This document shows, piece after piece, positions 26,501 through 34,785 of a stretch of 64,000 nt of DNA. Within the stretch, counting starts at the first letter, position 1; every line of letters begins with the position of its first letter. Location: NCBI GenBank assembly GCA_963669155.1, contig OZ022595.1:5480142-5544141 (forward strand), given 5' to 3'. Source of the DNA: Arbacia lixula. Taxonomy: Eukaryota > Echinodermata > Echinoidea > Arbacioida > Arbaciidae. Both the position numbers and the translations under genes were made by a program. Under the pieces are notes generated by a model, which saw nothing but the letters and a program-made list of their open reading frames with translations, had not been told where the DNA came from and searched no databases.

Positions 26501-29500
26501 GAGGGGCATCTAATGGAGTCAGGAGGGGCATTTAATGGTGGTGAGTGGGGCATCTGATGGAGGTAGGAGGGGCATCTAAAGGAAGTGGGAGGGGCACCTA
26601 ATGAAAGTGGGTGGAAAATCTAAAGGAGGTGGGAGTGGCATGTAACGGAGATGGAAGGGGCATATAATGGAGGTGGGCAGGGCATGTAATAGAGGTGGGA
26701 GGGGCATCTAAATAGAGGTGGGTGGGGCATCTAATGGAGGTGGAAGTGGCATCTAATGGAAGTGGGTGGGACATCTAATGGAGGAGGGAGGGGAGGCGTG
26801 AAATGCTTGAAATGTTCTTAATTAAGGGGTGAGGGATGGGGCTTTCTGAATGATTGCTGAAAAAGGGGTGGATGAGGATAGGGAGGGGAGGGGTAGTTTT
26901 TTTTAGTTTTTCTTCTTCTCACTGCATCCAAATGTATGAGGGGAGAGAAATGGGAGGGACATGAAATGCTTTTGATTTTGGGATGAGAGATGAGGCTTTC
27001 TAGATTATTGCTGGGAAAAGATGGATGGGGGGAGGGGGACGGGGAGCAGAGGACATACCCTGGGGGTTCTTGGGGACGGACTCCGTGGGGTTCTTGGAGA
27101 CTTAGGCGACCCGTGTTTCAGCTTCTCACTAGTCTGTAGGGAGTAAAGGACAGCGCACAGTCTTCCATTCCTTCTGTCTTTCATTTCAATCATCCATACC
27201 CATGTGCAAGCAGTATGTACTCTAATGTGTTCATTCGTGTGTGGGTGCATATGAGTGCAAAAAACAGAAAATTGTTGAATGCAAAATGCATGATATTTGA
27301 ATGTCCTGTTAGGTAAATTTTTTGACAGGAAGGTTACCTATATCTGATAAATATACTTATGTCTGTCTTATATGTCTCTTCTCTTTCTTACAAAATACAA
27401 CTTATTGTATTTTTCAGTAAGCAGTGTGCCCTATACATGGCAGGATAAATAAAAACATATCTTTGTGGGCTATTTGTGGCATTGTGGAGGATAAATCATT
27501 CTGAATCCCCCATGTATTTTTCTTTTAAAAGTATACATGTATAGTCTAACATGTATATTGTATTTTTGTGTGCAGGCAAGATTTTAGAAACACAATAAAA
27601 TCCAACTGAATATGAACCTGTCACAATGTTGTGAATCACTTTTATATAATTGGCTTCATAGTATGGAAAAGGAGAGACAGGAAAGAAAGTCAGACAAAAG
27701 ACAGACAGATGGCTACAGAAAAAGTGAGACAGATTGAGAGAAACAAAGATGTGGATACAAAGAATGAAAGATCTGATCCAAAAATAACTTCTGAGTTTTC
27801 TTGAGAGTTTGAAACATTGTTGGCCTGATAACAAATAACCTCCTACATCATAAACTACCAGATGACAATACTTGTTTTTCTTCCCACTTTTCTTCAAAAT
27901 GAGTAATAAAACATGCAGTGCGCACTACAAATTGGCAAAAATATCAATCAGAAAGAAGAATCCTGTGTGTGATTGATACCCACAACCTTTTTAATTGTGT
28001 GGGTCAATGGAAAGGAGAGCCAGCTCAAAGGGCATGCATTGCAAATGATACAGGAGAATCGAAACAAGCTGTAAATCATTCAGAAAAATAAATCTTGGGT
28101 CCAACACAAAACACATGGTTGAAAAAGGCAGATAGGAATGGGGGGGGGGGGGGGGGGAGGGGGCAACACTTGTGACACAAAGGAAGCCTCAAGAATTGAT
28201 TTATATCAACTCAATATCAACTCAACTCAATAACATCATAGTTTAACTTACTATGTTTACATCTTCAAACAGGAACACTTACACATAAGCTGTTAATCTA
28301 ATTTAAAATTGTACTGAAATGACATAAAATTGCACTAATCTCAAAGTCTGTTTTCATCTGGGAAATTTTCAGGGGAATATAACACACCATTTGGATCTTC
28401 ATTATCCAAAATAGAGTTTTGTTTTTCACCAGGCTCACGTCCCGGATCAAAATAGCAAAGGATGTTGCAAAATTGGACTGACAAAGATATCCCTATTGAA
28501 GTAAAAATATTCTGCAATTATTGCACATTTCCTCACTTTGCATACAAATAATGAGCTCACCATTACTTTAACAATAACCAAAGGAACTACACAACTTCTT
28601 CTGAATGACAGAACAGCACACTGGTATCAACTGCAAACATACATGCACATGTATCATACATTATTTGTTGATTTTGTGCACAAGTTCAGATTTTTGGAAT
28701 AATCTGAATATTACAGAGAGGAAATCTAAACCAAATAACAGAGGATGACATCATTAAAATAGATTTATTTCTCTTTTTTATCAAACGGAAAAAAGAAGAG
28801 AATTCCACAATGTAATACACTAAGATATCACTGTCAAATCTATGTCATAATTCCCCCCCCCCCCCCTACGAAAAAAAAAATGGTCCATGTGTCATGTCTA
28901 TAAGAATTCCATAATCTAAGAGTCAACAGGTTACGATGACAACACTTTATGTCTCAATGTTGCTGATTGCTCCCAGCAGGGCATACAAATCATATGGAGC
29001 AACAAAGTGTGTACCATACATGAGGTTAACCCTTTGTGCTAAGCTTAGTAAGGTTTCATGAATACGGGGCCTGGAGTACATCATTATTGGTTTACTTAAT
29101 CGCTCCTGACAACAGAACATGGCTGGAATCTGATACCCCTCCAAGTACTAATGCAAGGGACAAGTAGCATCCTTGGCCTCTAAGATGGCAGCCCCTTAAC
29201 CCATTCAGTATCAACCACTGATGGTCACATGTCAATTATAACACCATTTCTTGCCTATGGGACTGCGAGGGTTAACAATGGCATGCACAGCTCGCATACA
29301 CTATATCTAGCATGGCAATTTTCATTTTTATTAAAGGGCAATCACACCCTATCATAGGTTGTCTTGAAGAAAAGCAGACAAATAGACAAATGAGAAATGG
29401 ATTAAATAGCAAATTCATAAAAAAAACCCACACATACATGTAGAAAGTTATTTCTATTTAGAAATCTTAATAACGAGGTGTATTTGCAACCTCAGAAAAA

Positions 29501-32500
29501 CAAGCTCTGCATTAAAGGTTACATTTAAAAAAAAAATAACTGAAGATTTCTTACCGTTGGTGACTGAGGTAGACATTGTGTCATAACCTGTAGCACAAAA
29601 AGAAGAAAAAAGACATAATCATAAATCTCTGATCAGAAATGAAGAAGGAGAACATGGTATCATTCAAAACATTGAAATGTGAACTGAACATTCATAAGCA
29701 ATATATGCAAAAAATGATTTGCACAAATCAACTTGGGTTAAATGGTAATAGAAAACATTACAAGTTCAGTCTTCTTCAGTAATGATTTCCCACACTTTTT
29801 TAAATGTCTAATCCTGTTTTAATACCTATTGAAAGGACAAAATGTGTACCAGAACCATTAAGATATGTTAAAAATTAAACAAGGATAGCGAATACGTGTA
29901 CATCCTTTAACATACGTCCAGATTTATTTAAATAAATATTTTACTGTAACAAAGAATCACAATACAATATGTTTTTAAATCACATAACATGTCATTTGAA
30001 CACATGTGCATAGTCGAGTACAAGCAAGGTAGATAAACAAATATGATACAATGGTTGTATCCAAAAGAAAACTTTGTAGGGAAAGTTAATTGATGTGAAA
30101 AGGAATTCTCATAAATTCATATTCAAGGATATATTAAAAGAAAACCGAAGGAGAAATTAGCCGAGTGGAAGGTTTGTTCTATGTAAACAAACCGAGTAGA
30201 TGAACAGGTAATGACAGTAACCTTTACTTTCACTTAATTTGTAATCAACTCTTTATGCACCATTGATGCAAATTTGCACTGGTAATACACACAACTCCCA
30301 CACAACTTTGTCTGGCACATGAAGCGTAAACAGGGGGGGAAATGATGGCCAGGCACATTGATTCATGTGATCACAACTTCTTATGAATAGCTTCCTGTCG
30401 ATGATCGCATGTTGAAATTATATGAGGGTAACAGCTCAGAAATAGAATGCATGCACATGGCTAATGCAATAGCTATTTTCAGGTAACAGAGGCATTTCTG
30501 ATCGCAAATAGAATGGAGCTTTGTGTGATACATTGGTTGGGTATGGTGGCATGTGTGGGTGTTGATCTCGTTCATTACTTACGCACAAATTTCCTCTATC
30601 AATCTGTTCTGTACGTTTCTTGTCTCAATTTTCTTTGTATTTCCATTTCTAATAATGTACCTGGGCAGAAAAATATTGAGTTAAGCTGGATGTACAAACA
30701 TCTTGCTCAATGTTTAAATTCTGTATTGTTAAATGTTTACATTTTGATAGTTTCCTTTCTCCTCCTCCTCCTCCTCCTCATAACACCTCTCCTATTTCTT
30801 CTCCCTCTGTTTGTCTCCATCCATTTTCCTCCCATACTCATTACTTCCTTGCCACCTCCACTCTTTCTCCTTCTCCTTCTCCTCTTCCTCCTCGTTCCTT
30901 TCCTCTACATTTTCCTCATTCTTCTCCCTCAGTCTCTTGTTCCTCAAACATCAGGCCTTTAAGTCCGTCTAATTATAGGAGAGCAAATGTCTTAAAAATC
31001 CCAGCTTGAGATGCAGCAACTGTCAATGTGGTTGGTATAAGGAGAAAATTGCTTCCCAACTTATCCTTGCTCGATAACAACAATAGAAAAAAACAATGTG
31101 AGCAATATGCGCAATACTGCCTCACCGCACAATCTTAAAATAGAAATCATCTTAACCACATAGGGACGTTTGCAAGACACACAAGCACTACCAGTAATTT
31201 TATTTTTTGTCGTTTCTTAAAATAAGCAGTCAACAATCTGACTTACCGGTTACCAAATTAGGCTAGCAAACGGGAGCCAAATATTTCCCAGAAAGTAATT
31301 CCACTGGAACTACGCCACGGCACCATCATCATCGCCATCACATATCACCACTACTGCCCTCCCAACCCTACCTGCGCTGGAGAAATTCCAATAAAATGAG
31401 CGGTTTCCACAATTGCCTGCACCATGCTGGGGAGGCGGCATGCTAAATATGAGCGCTTGCGGCAGCTCACAGCGCAAAGCTGTCAAAAGTTATTCCACTT
31501 CCAACAGCAGAATATCCATTACAGTCTGCCTTGGCCGTGTGTGACATACTTTGGCTTGGACTGCACTGCCCAGTTCACACTCAGAATTTAGGCCCCATTT
31601 ACCTTGACCCTAGTAACAATGCGTGAATAGACAATTGCTTTATAAAACCATGAAAGAGCCTGTGACAATGAGAAGGTTAACATACCTTCATTTAGCTCCA
31701 GTGTGGTTTGCTTTGTGTGTAGCTATTATTTTGCCTGATTCGTTCATATCTCTCATTGTTTCTGGTATAAGTAAGTCTTCTGTTACACAATTCGTACTTA
31801 AAACTGGAAATGAAATACATAACCAAACAGATTTGGATTGTATATACACTGTATTTGGGAAAAATCACTGAAGTGGAACAGGCATATAATGGTGTGTAAT
31901 ACAGGCTTATATCCATTTTACATGATGTTTTATACAAAAACTGTAAGCATATGTAATAAAGTCTCCTATTACAGCAAAGAGTGCTAATTGTCAACAGCAT
32001 GAATGCTTTCTGCTTTTTATTCACTAGATGTATTAATCAATATCCGCCCAAAAAGGATTTTTGTCCCTTCCAAATATATATCTGTACTCAGCAGCATGTT
32101 TTATCATACTTTCAAATAAACAAACCCATCTTGTAATTATACCTTCATTGCCAATTATACCAAGATTTACAAGGCTAGAGCCACCATGAGTCATACAGAC
32201 GAAATCAAATTCAAACTATGCAATGGAAATATTCAGATAGGGTATAGACTTTACAGTGGTGATAAATGAGGCTTGACAGCTCAATTATAGATACCAGAAG
32301 AGTTATGTAGGTTTGGGATGACATAACTCATCTAGAATATCAACAGATACACAGTGCTTCAGCACCATCAGCTGTCACTATGCTATTTCTATGGCACTAG
32401 CTCAGATATTACCCAAAATCTACACAAATCAAGTCCCAACTACCACAGATTCCAACGCGATGACACAGCTGTTATTATAAGGAGATCAATCTCACAGAAA

Positions 32501-32893
32501 TATCACACACCTAAAGAGAGAAACTAACAAAACTCATTGTGCAAATGTCAAAACTTTCATAGGAATTCAATAACGGTGTTGGTATCCATTCACGATCTCC
32601 TTTCTAACATGATAATCTCTTGTATTGTACCGGACCGGAGATCTTTTTGAACGTTGCTAGAGCAGTGTGATTGATTTTCCACTTGGTGCATGGGTAACTA
32701 AAGAAAGGCAAACTCAAATTTTACAGGTGATGGATCATGTATGGAATAATGCATTTTCAAAGTTATTAAAATAGAAAGGAAAATCCAGATAGAATGCAGT
32801 GAATTCAGTTTCAGTATCTAGATGTGTTGTGTTTCCTTGGATATCAATATGTATTTGAATTCTGATACTTTGAAAGCATTGGATATGGAAACT

Positions 32894-32924
<31 letters not shown>

Positions 32925-34785
32925 TTGAGGGGGAAGAACAGAGTCGAATGAAAAGACTTGTGACATGATAGGGAGTGAGGCTTCTACATGTGCTTATGTC
33001 ATGTAGCATGAATACCATGTGCAAACTTGCTTACAAAACATAGATAAAACAGCCTTTTTTAACAGCTACGGATACATGTATGTACTTTCTTGTATGTTGT
33101 GGAAGTTAACCTCATTCCCTCACATGAGCATCAGAAGTCAACAGCAACTTCTCAAAAGACCTGAAATATACCAATAAAACTTACAAAGAGGACATTTGCC
33201 AAAAAGTACAGATTGTAAAATGTAAACAACGGTCTCCTGTAAGGCAGATAATGTAAAAAACATCTTTTGACATATTTTTGTCAATAATTGAGGAGTTTCA
33301 CCTCACTTTTCCTAAGAAAAAAAGAATCCTTCTTCTGAGATGGAGATAAAGGTACATAAAAACACATAGAATGTAAACAACATATTTCTGAAAGGCAGAT
33401 ATAAATAACCTCCTGAAAGGACATATTTGATACTTTTATCCACCATTGAAGAATTTCACCTCACTTTCCCTAGAACAAACAATATTTTTCCGAGGGGGAG
33501 TTAGTGTAACATGAAAGAACTACAGTTGTCTCCATCTCCAAACGACATCTGTAAATTCCTTGACCTTTTGGCAATCTAGTGCGACCCAATTCCTTCTGGT
33601 TCCTTCCCCCTCCCTCGCCCTTGGCATTGGTGTTACTTACGACCCCCTACACAGGCGTCTTTGGGTCAGGGGTCAAATTCTCTGCCCCTGAAAAGACAGT
33701 CTTTCTCTTCGCCGCTTGATATTTCATCACCACGGTAACTGTTTCTGAGGGGCTTTTTATTGGAATTTTTGGCCATGGCTCACAACAATGGATTACTGCG
33801 ATTACTGTTGGCTAGAAAATTGAATAACACGCTAAATAACATGCTCACTCTCACATTCTTGTCTCACTCCAACCTACATTTTACATGACAACAATATTTC
33901 TGAAATCTGTTCAAGCACTCTCGGCTGAACTTAAGTCTACTTCTTTCTAGAGTCGTTTCTGATCCTCTGCGTCACACTGGTAACTCATCTTGGATATATT
34001 TCCTTGGATCATAACGGCAAAGAGTTTGTACACATTGGAAAAGCTTCATTACTGGGGAATGAATTCCAAATGACAAGTCAATTAATTCAATTAAAAGCAA
34101 ATAAAAAACAGATGAATTAGAAAAAAAAATTGACAAAAGTTTGAGGAATATCGCACACATTATAAGCCTTTTTATCTTGCTCTATAAATCAAGACAAGTG
34201 ATTCTCTGGGTATTATTCCACTTACACAGTGTACATAAATATAATGAAACAGATGTGCAATGGCAAATTGTGAATCAATGAAGTTGTGAACAAGCATTAA
34301 TGATCACAATCAGTTATCATGACTTTACAAATTCCTTGAAATAAGTCTGATTTTGCTCCATCAAATTTGTTTCTGCTTTTTTTCAATTCAGCTTGTTACC
34401 TGAATTTTCTGTATAGGAATGCCATCAGCAAATAACATCATTACGAATACATGTTACTCTACTGAATAATACCAAATATCATTCACTTTTGTGACATATG
34501 AAGACTTTTGCAATAACACAAACAAATTACAATTACCATCAGTACATTAAAATAATGTACAATATGGCAAAATATATAATACTGATTACTTTAGGCTTAA
34601 CATTTTATGATATGTCCACACTTCTAGTATGTAAACATGATGTTGACATTTTATAAGTACATGTATATTAAGTCACCTTTAGCTCAACATTGAATTTAAG
34701 GTAGATGAAAATAACATCAAGCATTACTTCAGTACATGTATACCTTGTAGCGCTTTAAGTACTTGATGATGTCTTTAGGCTCCAT
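2207..34785 (-). CDS. TNS: Tensin, 5' part of the gene (19 coding exons, 3' end outside window)
   Basis: Tensins are cytoplasmic adaptors that tie integrin tails and actin together at focal adhesions. Nineteen exons with GT/AG junctions keep one frame for 2,276 codons. Residues about 148-325 match the tensin PTEN-like domain ([35 protein letters not shown]). Residues about 328-456 match its C2 domain ([28 protein letters not shown]). PLIRWDSYE (476-484) and [11 protein letters not shown] (522-532) are also tensin hallmarks. The rest is disordered Ser/Pro/Gln-rich sequence. SH2 and PTB domains are not in the window, and the last exon ends in an open donor toward position 1. No N-terminal C1 zinc finger, as in vertebrate tensin-2, is seen. 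The visible part already exceeds the roughly 1,735 residues of human tensin-1. The phosphatase loop is HCKGGRGP, lacking the catalytic Arg. Family assignment is firm; exact exon edges are inferred from splice consensus and phase. Confidence 0.93.
2891..3083 (-). CDS. TNS: Tensin coding exon 18
   Basis: Flanked by CTCTTAG and GTGAGAG. Encodes residues 2111-2174, including [32 protein letters not shown] and [18 protein letters not shown]. Phase 0 in and phase 1 out. No long open frame marks it, but both splice sites fit and phase is kept. No domain recognised. Confidence 0.88.
3131..3210. mobile_element. TTAA-bounded roughly 80-bp miniature element
   Basis: Begins TTAACACCCTAATTACCACTGG and ends GGTAAGGGTTGA. 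It shares ATTACCACTGG, AGATGTGTAGTA and TTTCCAAGGCC with 23841-23917, and with the reverse strand of 52172-52250. One of several such elements in the window. Confidence 0.6.
3415..3948. mobile_element. Nested foldback element, GCGTCTTCATTAG ends
   Basis: Left end GGTGCGTCTTCATTAGC (3415) is inverted at the right end GCTAATGAAGACGCC (to 3948). The same 13-mer recurs internally at about 3510, 3727 and 3850, in both orientations. Between lie many short palindromes of the type AATAGCGAGCTATT, AATAGCTAGCTATT and AGCTCGAGCT. No coding frame and no clear target duplication. It sits in the intron between exons 17 and 18. Confidence 0.75.
4137..4257. repeat. GA-rich microsatellite
   Basis: Interrupted (GA)n and GGGGAGAG runs, pyrimidine-rich on the gene strand, just downstream of exon 17. 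Confidence 0.85.
4282..4475 (-). CDS. TNS: Tensin coding exon 17
   Basis: Flanked by CTGCCCCCAG and GTATGTT. The polypyrimidine tract before it runs into an 18-base C run (4491-4508). Encodes residues 2046-2110: [20 protein letters not shown] then [20 protein letters not shown] and onward to [10 protein letters not shown]. Paired Ser-Pro sites and GYDSDTG look like phosphorylation targets. Phase 1 in and phase 0 out. Confidence 0.88.
4563..4653. mobile_element. TTAA-bounded miniature element, family member
   Basis: TTAACCCTTCCTGTGCCAGA at the left; AAAAAGTTAA at the right. The centre has GCTCTATGGGATTTATGGGT, shared with copies at 41695, 44777 and 19165. The short TTAA repeats and CCCTT ends recall piggyBac-type targets. 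Confidence 0.65.
5115..7747 (-). CDS. TNS: Tensin coding exon 16 (2.6-kb Ser/Asn/His-rich disordered region)
   Basis: Phase fixes the acceptor at GCTACTATAG|TCAAG rather than the AAG four bases on. The donor is CCCAA|GTGAGT. Encodes residues 1168-2045, beginning near [11 protein letters not shown]. The whole 877-codon stretch is open. It is rich in Ser, Asn, Gln and Pro, with an eight-His tract near 5340-5365 and Asn runs. [20 protein letters not shown] and [17 protein letters not shown] segments may be short helices (the latter reads [15 protein letters not shown]). No known fold seen. Such large middle exons are typical of tensin genes. Confidence 0.93.
7748..10116. other. Intron 15, no gene seen
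   Basis: AT-rich sequence. Pyrimidine-type CTA/CTG triplets (minus strand) at 7748-7810 form the acceptor tract of exon 16. A short GA run lies at 8870-8900. No repeat family member or coding signal recognised. Confidence 0.6.
10117..11744 (-). CDS. TNS: Tensin coding exon 15 (1.6-kb Gln/Pro-rich disordered region)
   Basis: Starts after CTCTCAG and ends at AATGG|GTAAGC, phase 2. Encodes residues 626-1167. A CAG-type repeat near 11484-11517 gives about 11 consecutive Gln. Several PSP/PTP sites, [17 protein letters not shown] and [16 protein letters not shown] (two related W-L-QQ-KL helices) and [13 protein letters not shown] are visible. It is low in hydrophobic residues, with no folded domain recognised. 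GC-rich codon use contrasts with the introns. Confidence 0.93.
11849..11915. repeat. Two-copy 33-bp tandem repeat
   Basis: TTTGGTACATAACTGAACA occurs twice in succession with the following A-T rich stretch, in the intron between exons 14 and 15. Confidence 0.8.
12239..12630 (-). CDS. TNS: Tensin coding exon 14 (ALYAQVKK motif, LDELL)
   Basis: Flanked by TTTCCAG and CAG|GTTGGT, a weaker donor than the others. Encodes residues 495-625. [11 protein letters not shown] (522-532) matches GPLDGSLYAKVKKK of vertebrate tensin, a candidate Tyr phosphosite. A five-Asn run, Pro-rich sequence and [13 protein letters not shown] follow. The LDELL motif resembles the leucine-rich LxxLL-type segment found in this part of vertebrate tensins, but that link is tentative. 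Phase 1 in and phase 0 out. Confidence 0.92.
12920..13001. mobile_element. Degraded TTAA-type miniature element
   Basis: CTCTTTATGTACCATG at the left; TCTGGCACACAAAGGGTTAA at the right; ACACAAACCCCAT in the middle. The left TTAA is lost. Same family as 4563-4653. Confidence 0.5.
13063..13236 (-). CDS. TNS: Tensin coding exon 13 (end of C2 and conserved tail)
   Basis: Flanked by TTCACAG and GTACGTG. Encodes residues 437-494, including [14 protein letters not shown] (last C2 strand) and [20 protein letters not shown]. It matches RFPEYGKVEFVFS and [12 protein letters not shown] of vertebrate tensin. Phase 1 both ends. Confidence 0.96.
13636..13765 (-). CDS. TNS: Tensin coding exon 12 (C2 domain)
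   Basis: Flanked by CATCACAG and GTAGGG. Encodes residues 394-436: [20 protein letters not shown] then [20 protein letters not shown] and ACT. It matches [21 protein letters not shown] and KEDLDDAF of vertebrate tensin. Phase 0 in and phase 1 out. Confidence 0.96.
13809..13972. mobile_element. 164-bp foldback element
   Basis: The left arm CCAGAGCCATGTTGGATATA and following 45 bases pair with the right arm ending CATATATGCAACATGG-type sequence (CTATATGCAACATGGCCCTGG). Arms reach nearly to the centre, with inverted TTGCCATGG near the middle. No clear target duplication. It lies between exons 11 and 12. Confidence 0.7.
14588..15041. mobile_element. 454-bp TA-flanked inverted-repeat element (mariner-like remnant)
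   Basis: Ends CAGTGTGTCCCAGAAAAAA (14588) and its inverse (to 15041) match at about 25 of 26 bases. TA flanks both ends (14586-14587, 15042-15043). That fits a non-autonomous Tc1/mariner-type element. A 102-codon frame inside has no recognisable transposase motif. It lies in the intron between exons 11 and 12. Confidence 0.75.
15265..15337 (-). CDS. TNS: Tensin coding exon 11 (C2 domain)
   Basis: Flanked by GTCCGCAG and GTAAGAA. Encodes residues 369-393, starting [20 protein letters not shown] and ending RGDIL. It corresponds to the tensin segment ending in LLLKGDILLKCYHKK, which continues in exon 12. Phase 2 in and phase 0 out. Confidence 0.93.
15991..16051 (-). CDS. TNS: Tensin coding exon 10 (C2 domain)
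   Basis: Flanked by TTCCTTAG and GTAAGTC. Encodes residues 349-368, [20 protein letters not shown], close to [20 protein letters not shown] of vertebrate tensin. Phase 1 in and phase 2 out. It is too short to stand out as an open frame. Confidence 0.95.
16517..16713 (-). CDS. TNS: Tensin coding exon 9 (end of phosphatase, start of C2)
   Basis: Flanked by ATGCAG and GTGAGAA, phase 2 in and phase 1 out. Encodes residues 283-348, with [19 protein letters not shown] and [19 protein letters not shown]. It matches RYVHYFSGLLSGSIKMN and LFLHHVIMHGIPNFESKGG of vertebrate tensin. The linker [13 protein letters not shown] is diverged. Confidence 0.96.
17453..17650. repeat. Diverged direct repeat, about 65 bp twice
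   Basis: TGATTTCTTCCA...AAGGAATACAT(C/A)ATGAAA occurs near 17453 and 17580, 127 bp apart, in the intron between exons 8 and 9. Confidence 0.65.
17689..17753 (-). CDS. TNS: Tensin coding exon 8 (P-loop second half)
   Basis: Flanked by GTGTAG and GTAAGT. Encodes residues 262-282 plus two bases: [21 protein letters not shown]. With exon 7 the signature reads HCKGGRGP. A Cys-X5-Arg enzyme needs Arg at residue 266, but the codon there is CCA (Pro). Vertebrate tensins keep GR(T/I/L)GVV here. Confidence 0.95.
18189..18311 (-). CDS. TNS: Tensin coding exon 7 (WPD-like loop to catalytic Cys)
   Basis: Flanked by CTTCAAG and GTATGTG, phase 0 both ends. Encodes residues 221-261, from [20 protein letters not shown] through VVVLHCK. 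It matches the vertebrate segment with GWPDLHTPALEKICSI. The acidic residue of the WPD-like loop is Asn228 here. His259-Cys260 begin the phosphatase signature, which continues in the next exon. Confidence 0.95.
18420..18685. repeat. Pyrimidine-rich low-complexity tract
   Basis: CTCC/TTCC-rich sequence flanking the duplicated exon piece. A second such block with a C16 run lies at 18785-18853. On the gene strand these are purine-rich, which makes poor acceptor context for the exon copy. Confidence 0.85.
18691..18785 (-). pseudogene. Partial duplicate of tensin exon 6 (alternative exon or exon relic)
   Basis: Positions 18691-18773 repeat the last 84 bases or so of exon 6, including the GTAAG donor, 166 bp downstream. 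It encodes [20 protein letters not shown] plus DINKLNQE. Six codon differences are synonymous and three change the residue (H to Y, H to K, T to N). The first half of exon 6 is absent. If CCAG just upstream acts as acceptor (exon 18785-18691), phase 1 in and phase 0 out are kept, but that acceptor lies behind G-rich, not pyrimidine-rich, sequence. Two changes also create a GTAAGTAT donor-like site inside the copy. It may be an alternative exon, a decoy or a relic. Confidence 0.6.
18857..19005 (-). CDS. TNS: Tensin coding exon 6 (PTEN-like domain)
   Basis: Flanked by ATCACAG and GTAAGAG. Encodes residues 171-220: [20 protein letters not shown] and then [20 protein letters not shown] followed by [10 protein letters not shown]. 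This corresponds to the vertebrate tensin segment with NLREV and LFNLSERR. Enters in phase 1 and leaves in phase 0. A partial second copy of its 3' part lies at 18691-18785. Confidence 0.95.
19125..19660. repeat. Diverged tandem repeat, about 170 bp, three copies
   Basis: The order TTTCCTTTAA, AAACATTTTCT, ACAAAATGTCA(C/T)(C/T)TGATA, TTTTCTAAATGT(C/A)ATTT recurs about every 170 bp between exons 5 and 6. A TTAA-type miniature element (19165-19247) interrupts the first copy. Confidence 0.6.
19717..19784 (-). CDS. TNS: Tensin coding exon 5 (start of PTEN-like domain)
   Basis: Flanked by TTTTCAG and GTAAGTT. Completes K148 and encodes [22 protein letters not shown], matching the DLVYITERIIAVSFP opening of the tensin phosphatase domain. 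Enters in phase 2 and leaves in phase 1. Confidence 0.93.
20184..20476 (-). CDS. TNS: Tensin coding exon 4 (Pro/Thr then Gln-rich linker)
   Basis: Starts after CCAG and ends at CAA|GTAAGT, phase 2. Encodes residues 51-147: a basic [11 protein letters not shown] segment, a [11 protein letters not shown] run, then glutamine-rich sequence ([25 protein letters not shown]). It leads directly into the phosphatase domain and is probably disordered. Confidence 0.85.
20868..21073. mobile_element. TAGCC palindromic element, copy 1, with 9-bp duplication
   Basis: Starts TAGCCTCGTGTCCACGCTGT and ends CTGGAAACAGGCTA. Flanks AGTGGATCC (20859-20867) and AGTTGATCC (21074-21082) agree at 8 of 9 bases. Inner arms share ACTAGT...TTCATTCTC with GAGAATGATTAGTCT. 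No coding capacity. Confidence 0.75.
23841..23917. mobile_element. TTAA-type miniature element
   Basis: CTCTCATTACCACTGGCATG through TTTCCAAGGCCTGG to GTAAGGGTTAA. The closest relatives are 3131-3210 and the reverse strand of 52172-52250. Confidence 0.6.
26281..26800. repeat. 22-bp minisatellite with 198-bp higher-order period
   Basis: Variants of GGGGCATCTAATGGAGGTGG repeat about every 22 bp. The series of variants beginning GGAGGGGCATTTAATGG at 26323 recurs in the same order from 26521, 198 bp (nine units) later. A related roughly 90-bp duplication follows at 26783-26870 and 26951-27025. Confidence 0.9.
27059..27133 (-). CDS. TNS: Tensin coding exon 3 (Ser-Pro-Arg rich)
   Basis: Flanked by CTACAG and GTATGT. 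Encodes residues 26-50, a basic proline-directed stretch with repeated SPRTPR motifs that look like kinase target sites. Phase 0 to phase 0, so a cassette exon is possible. It is GC-rich against its AT-rich flanks. Confidence 0.7.
27134..29554. other. Intron 2-3
   Basis: AT-rich, with an 18-base G run at 28140-28157, a C13/A run near 28854-28879 and a TTAA-type miniature element at 29196-29275. No coding signal. Confidence 0.6.
29196..29275. mobile_element. TTAA-bounded 80-bp miniature element
   Basis: TTAACCCATTCAGTATC at one end and GACTGCGAGGGTTAA at the other, exactly 80 bp, with a diverged core. Same architecture as 44777-44855 and 52172-52250. Confidence 0.6.
29555..29587 (-). CDS. TNS: Tensin coding exon 2 (33-nt microexon)
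   Basis: Flanked by CTACAG and GTAAGAA. Encodes residues 15-25, [11 protein letters not shown]. Phase 0 at both ends, so it could be skipped without changing frame. Supported only by splice signals and phase, with no homology. Confidence 0.55.
29588..34743. other. Intron 1-2
   Basis: A 5.2-kb AT-rich intron. It includes a degraded TTAA-type element (about 30245-30330), a CT-rich tract (30750-30950), a somewhat CpG-richer stretch at 31300-31560 and a (GT)n-G16 run near 32897-32924. No exon supported; a possible alternative promoter at 31.3-31.5 kb cannot be judged from sequence. Confidence 0.5.
34744..34785 (-). CDS. TNS: Tensin coding exon 1 (start codon)
   Basis: Encodes residues 1-14, [14 protein letters not shown]. 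The start sits in a near-ideal context (GTAACCATGG), which is why it was chosen. It ends in a donor AAG|GTATAC, phase 0. The peptide is basic and not recognised from vertebrate tensins. An alternative start is the ATG in exon 2. Confidence 0.6.

Larger units (their letters stand above)
20477..27058. other. Intron 3-4, mostly repeats
   Basis: A 6.6-kb intron with no coding frame supported. It contains the palindromic element at 20868, a partial relative near 20575-20635, a TTAA-type element at 23841, G/C runs at about 23737 and 24131, and the minisatellite below. The remainder is AT-rich unique-looking DNA. Confidence 0.6.
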
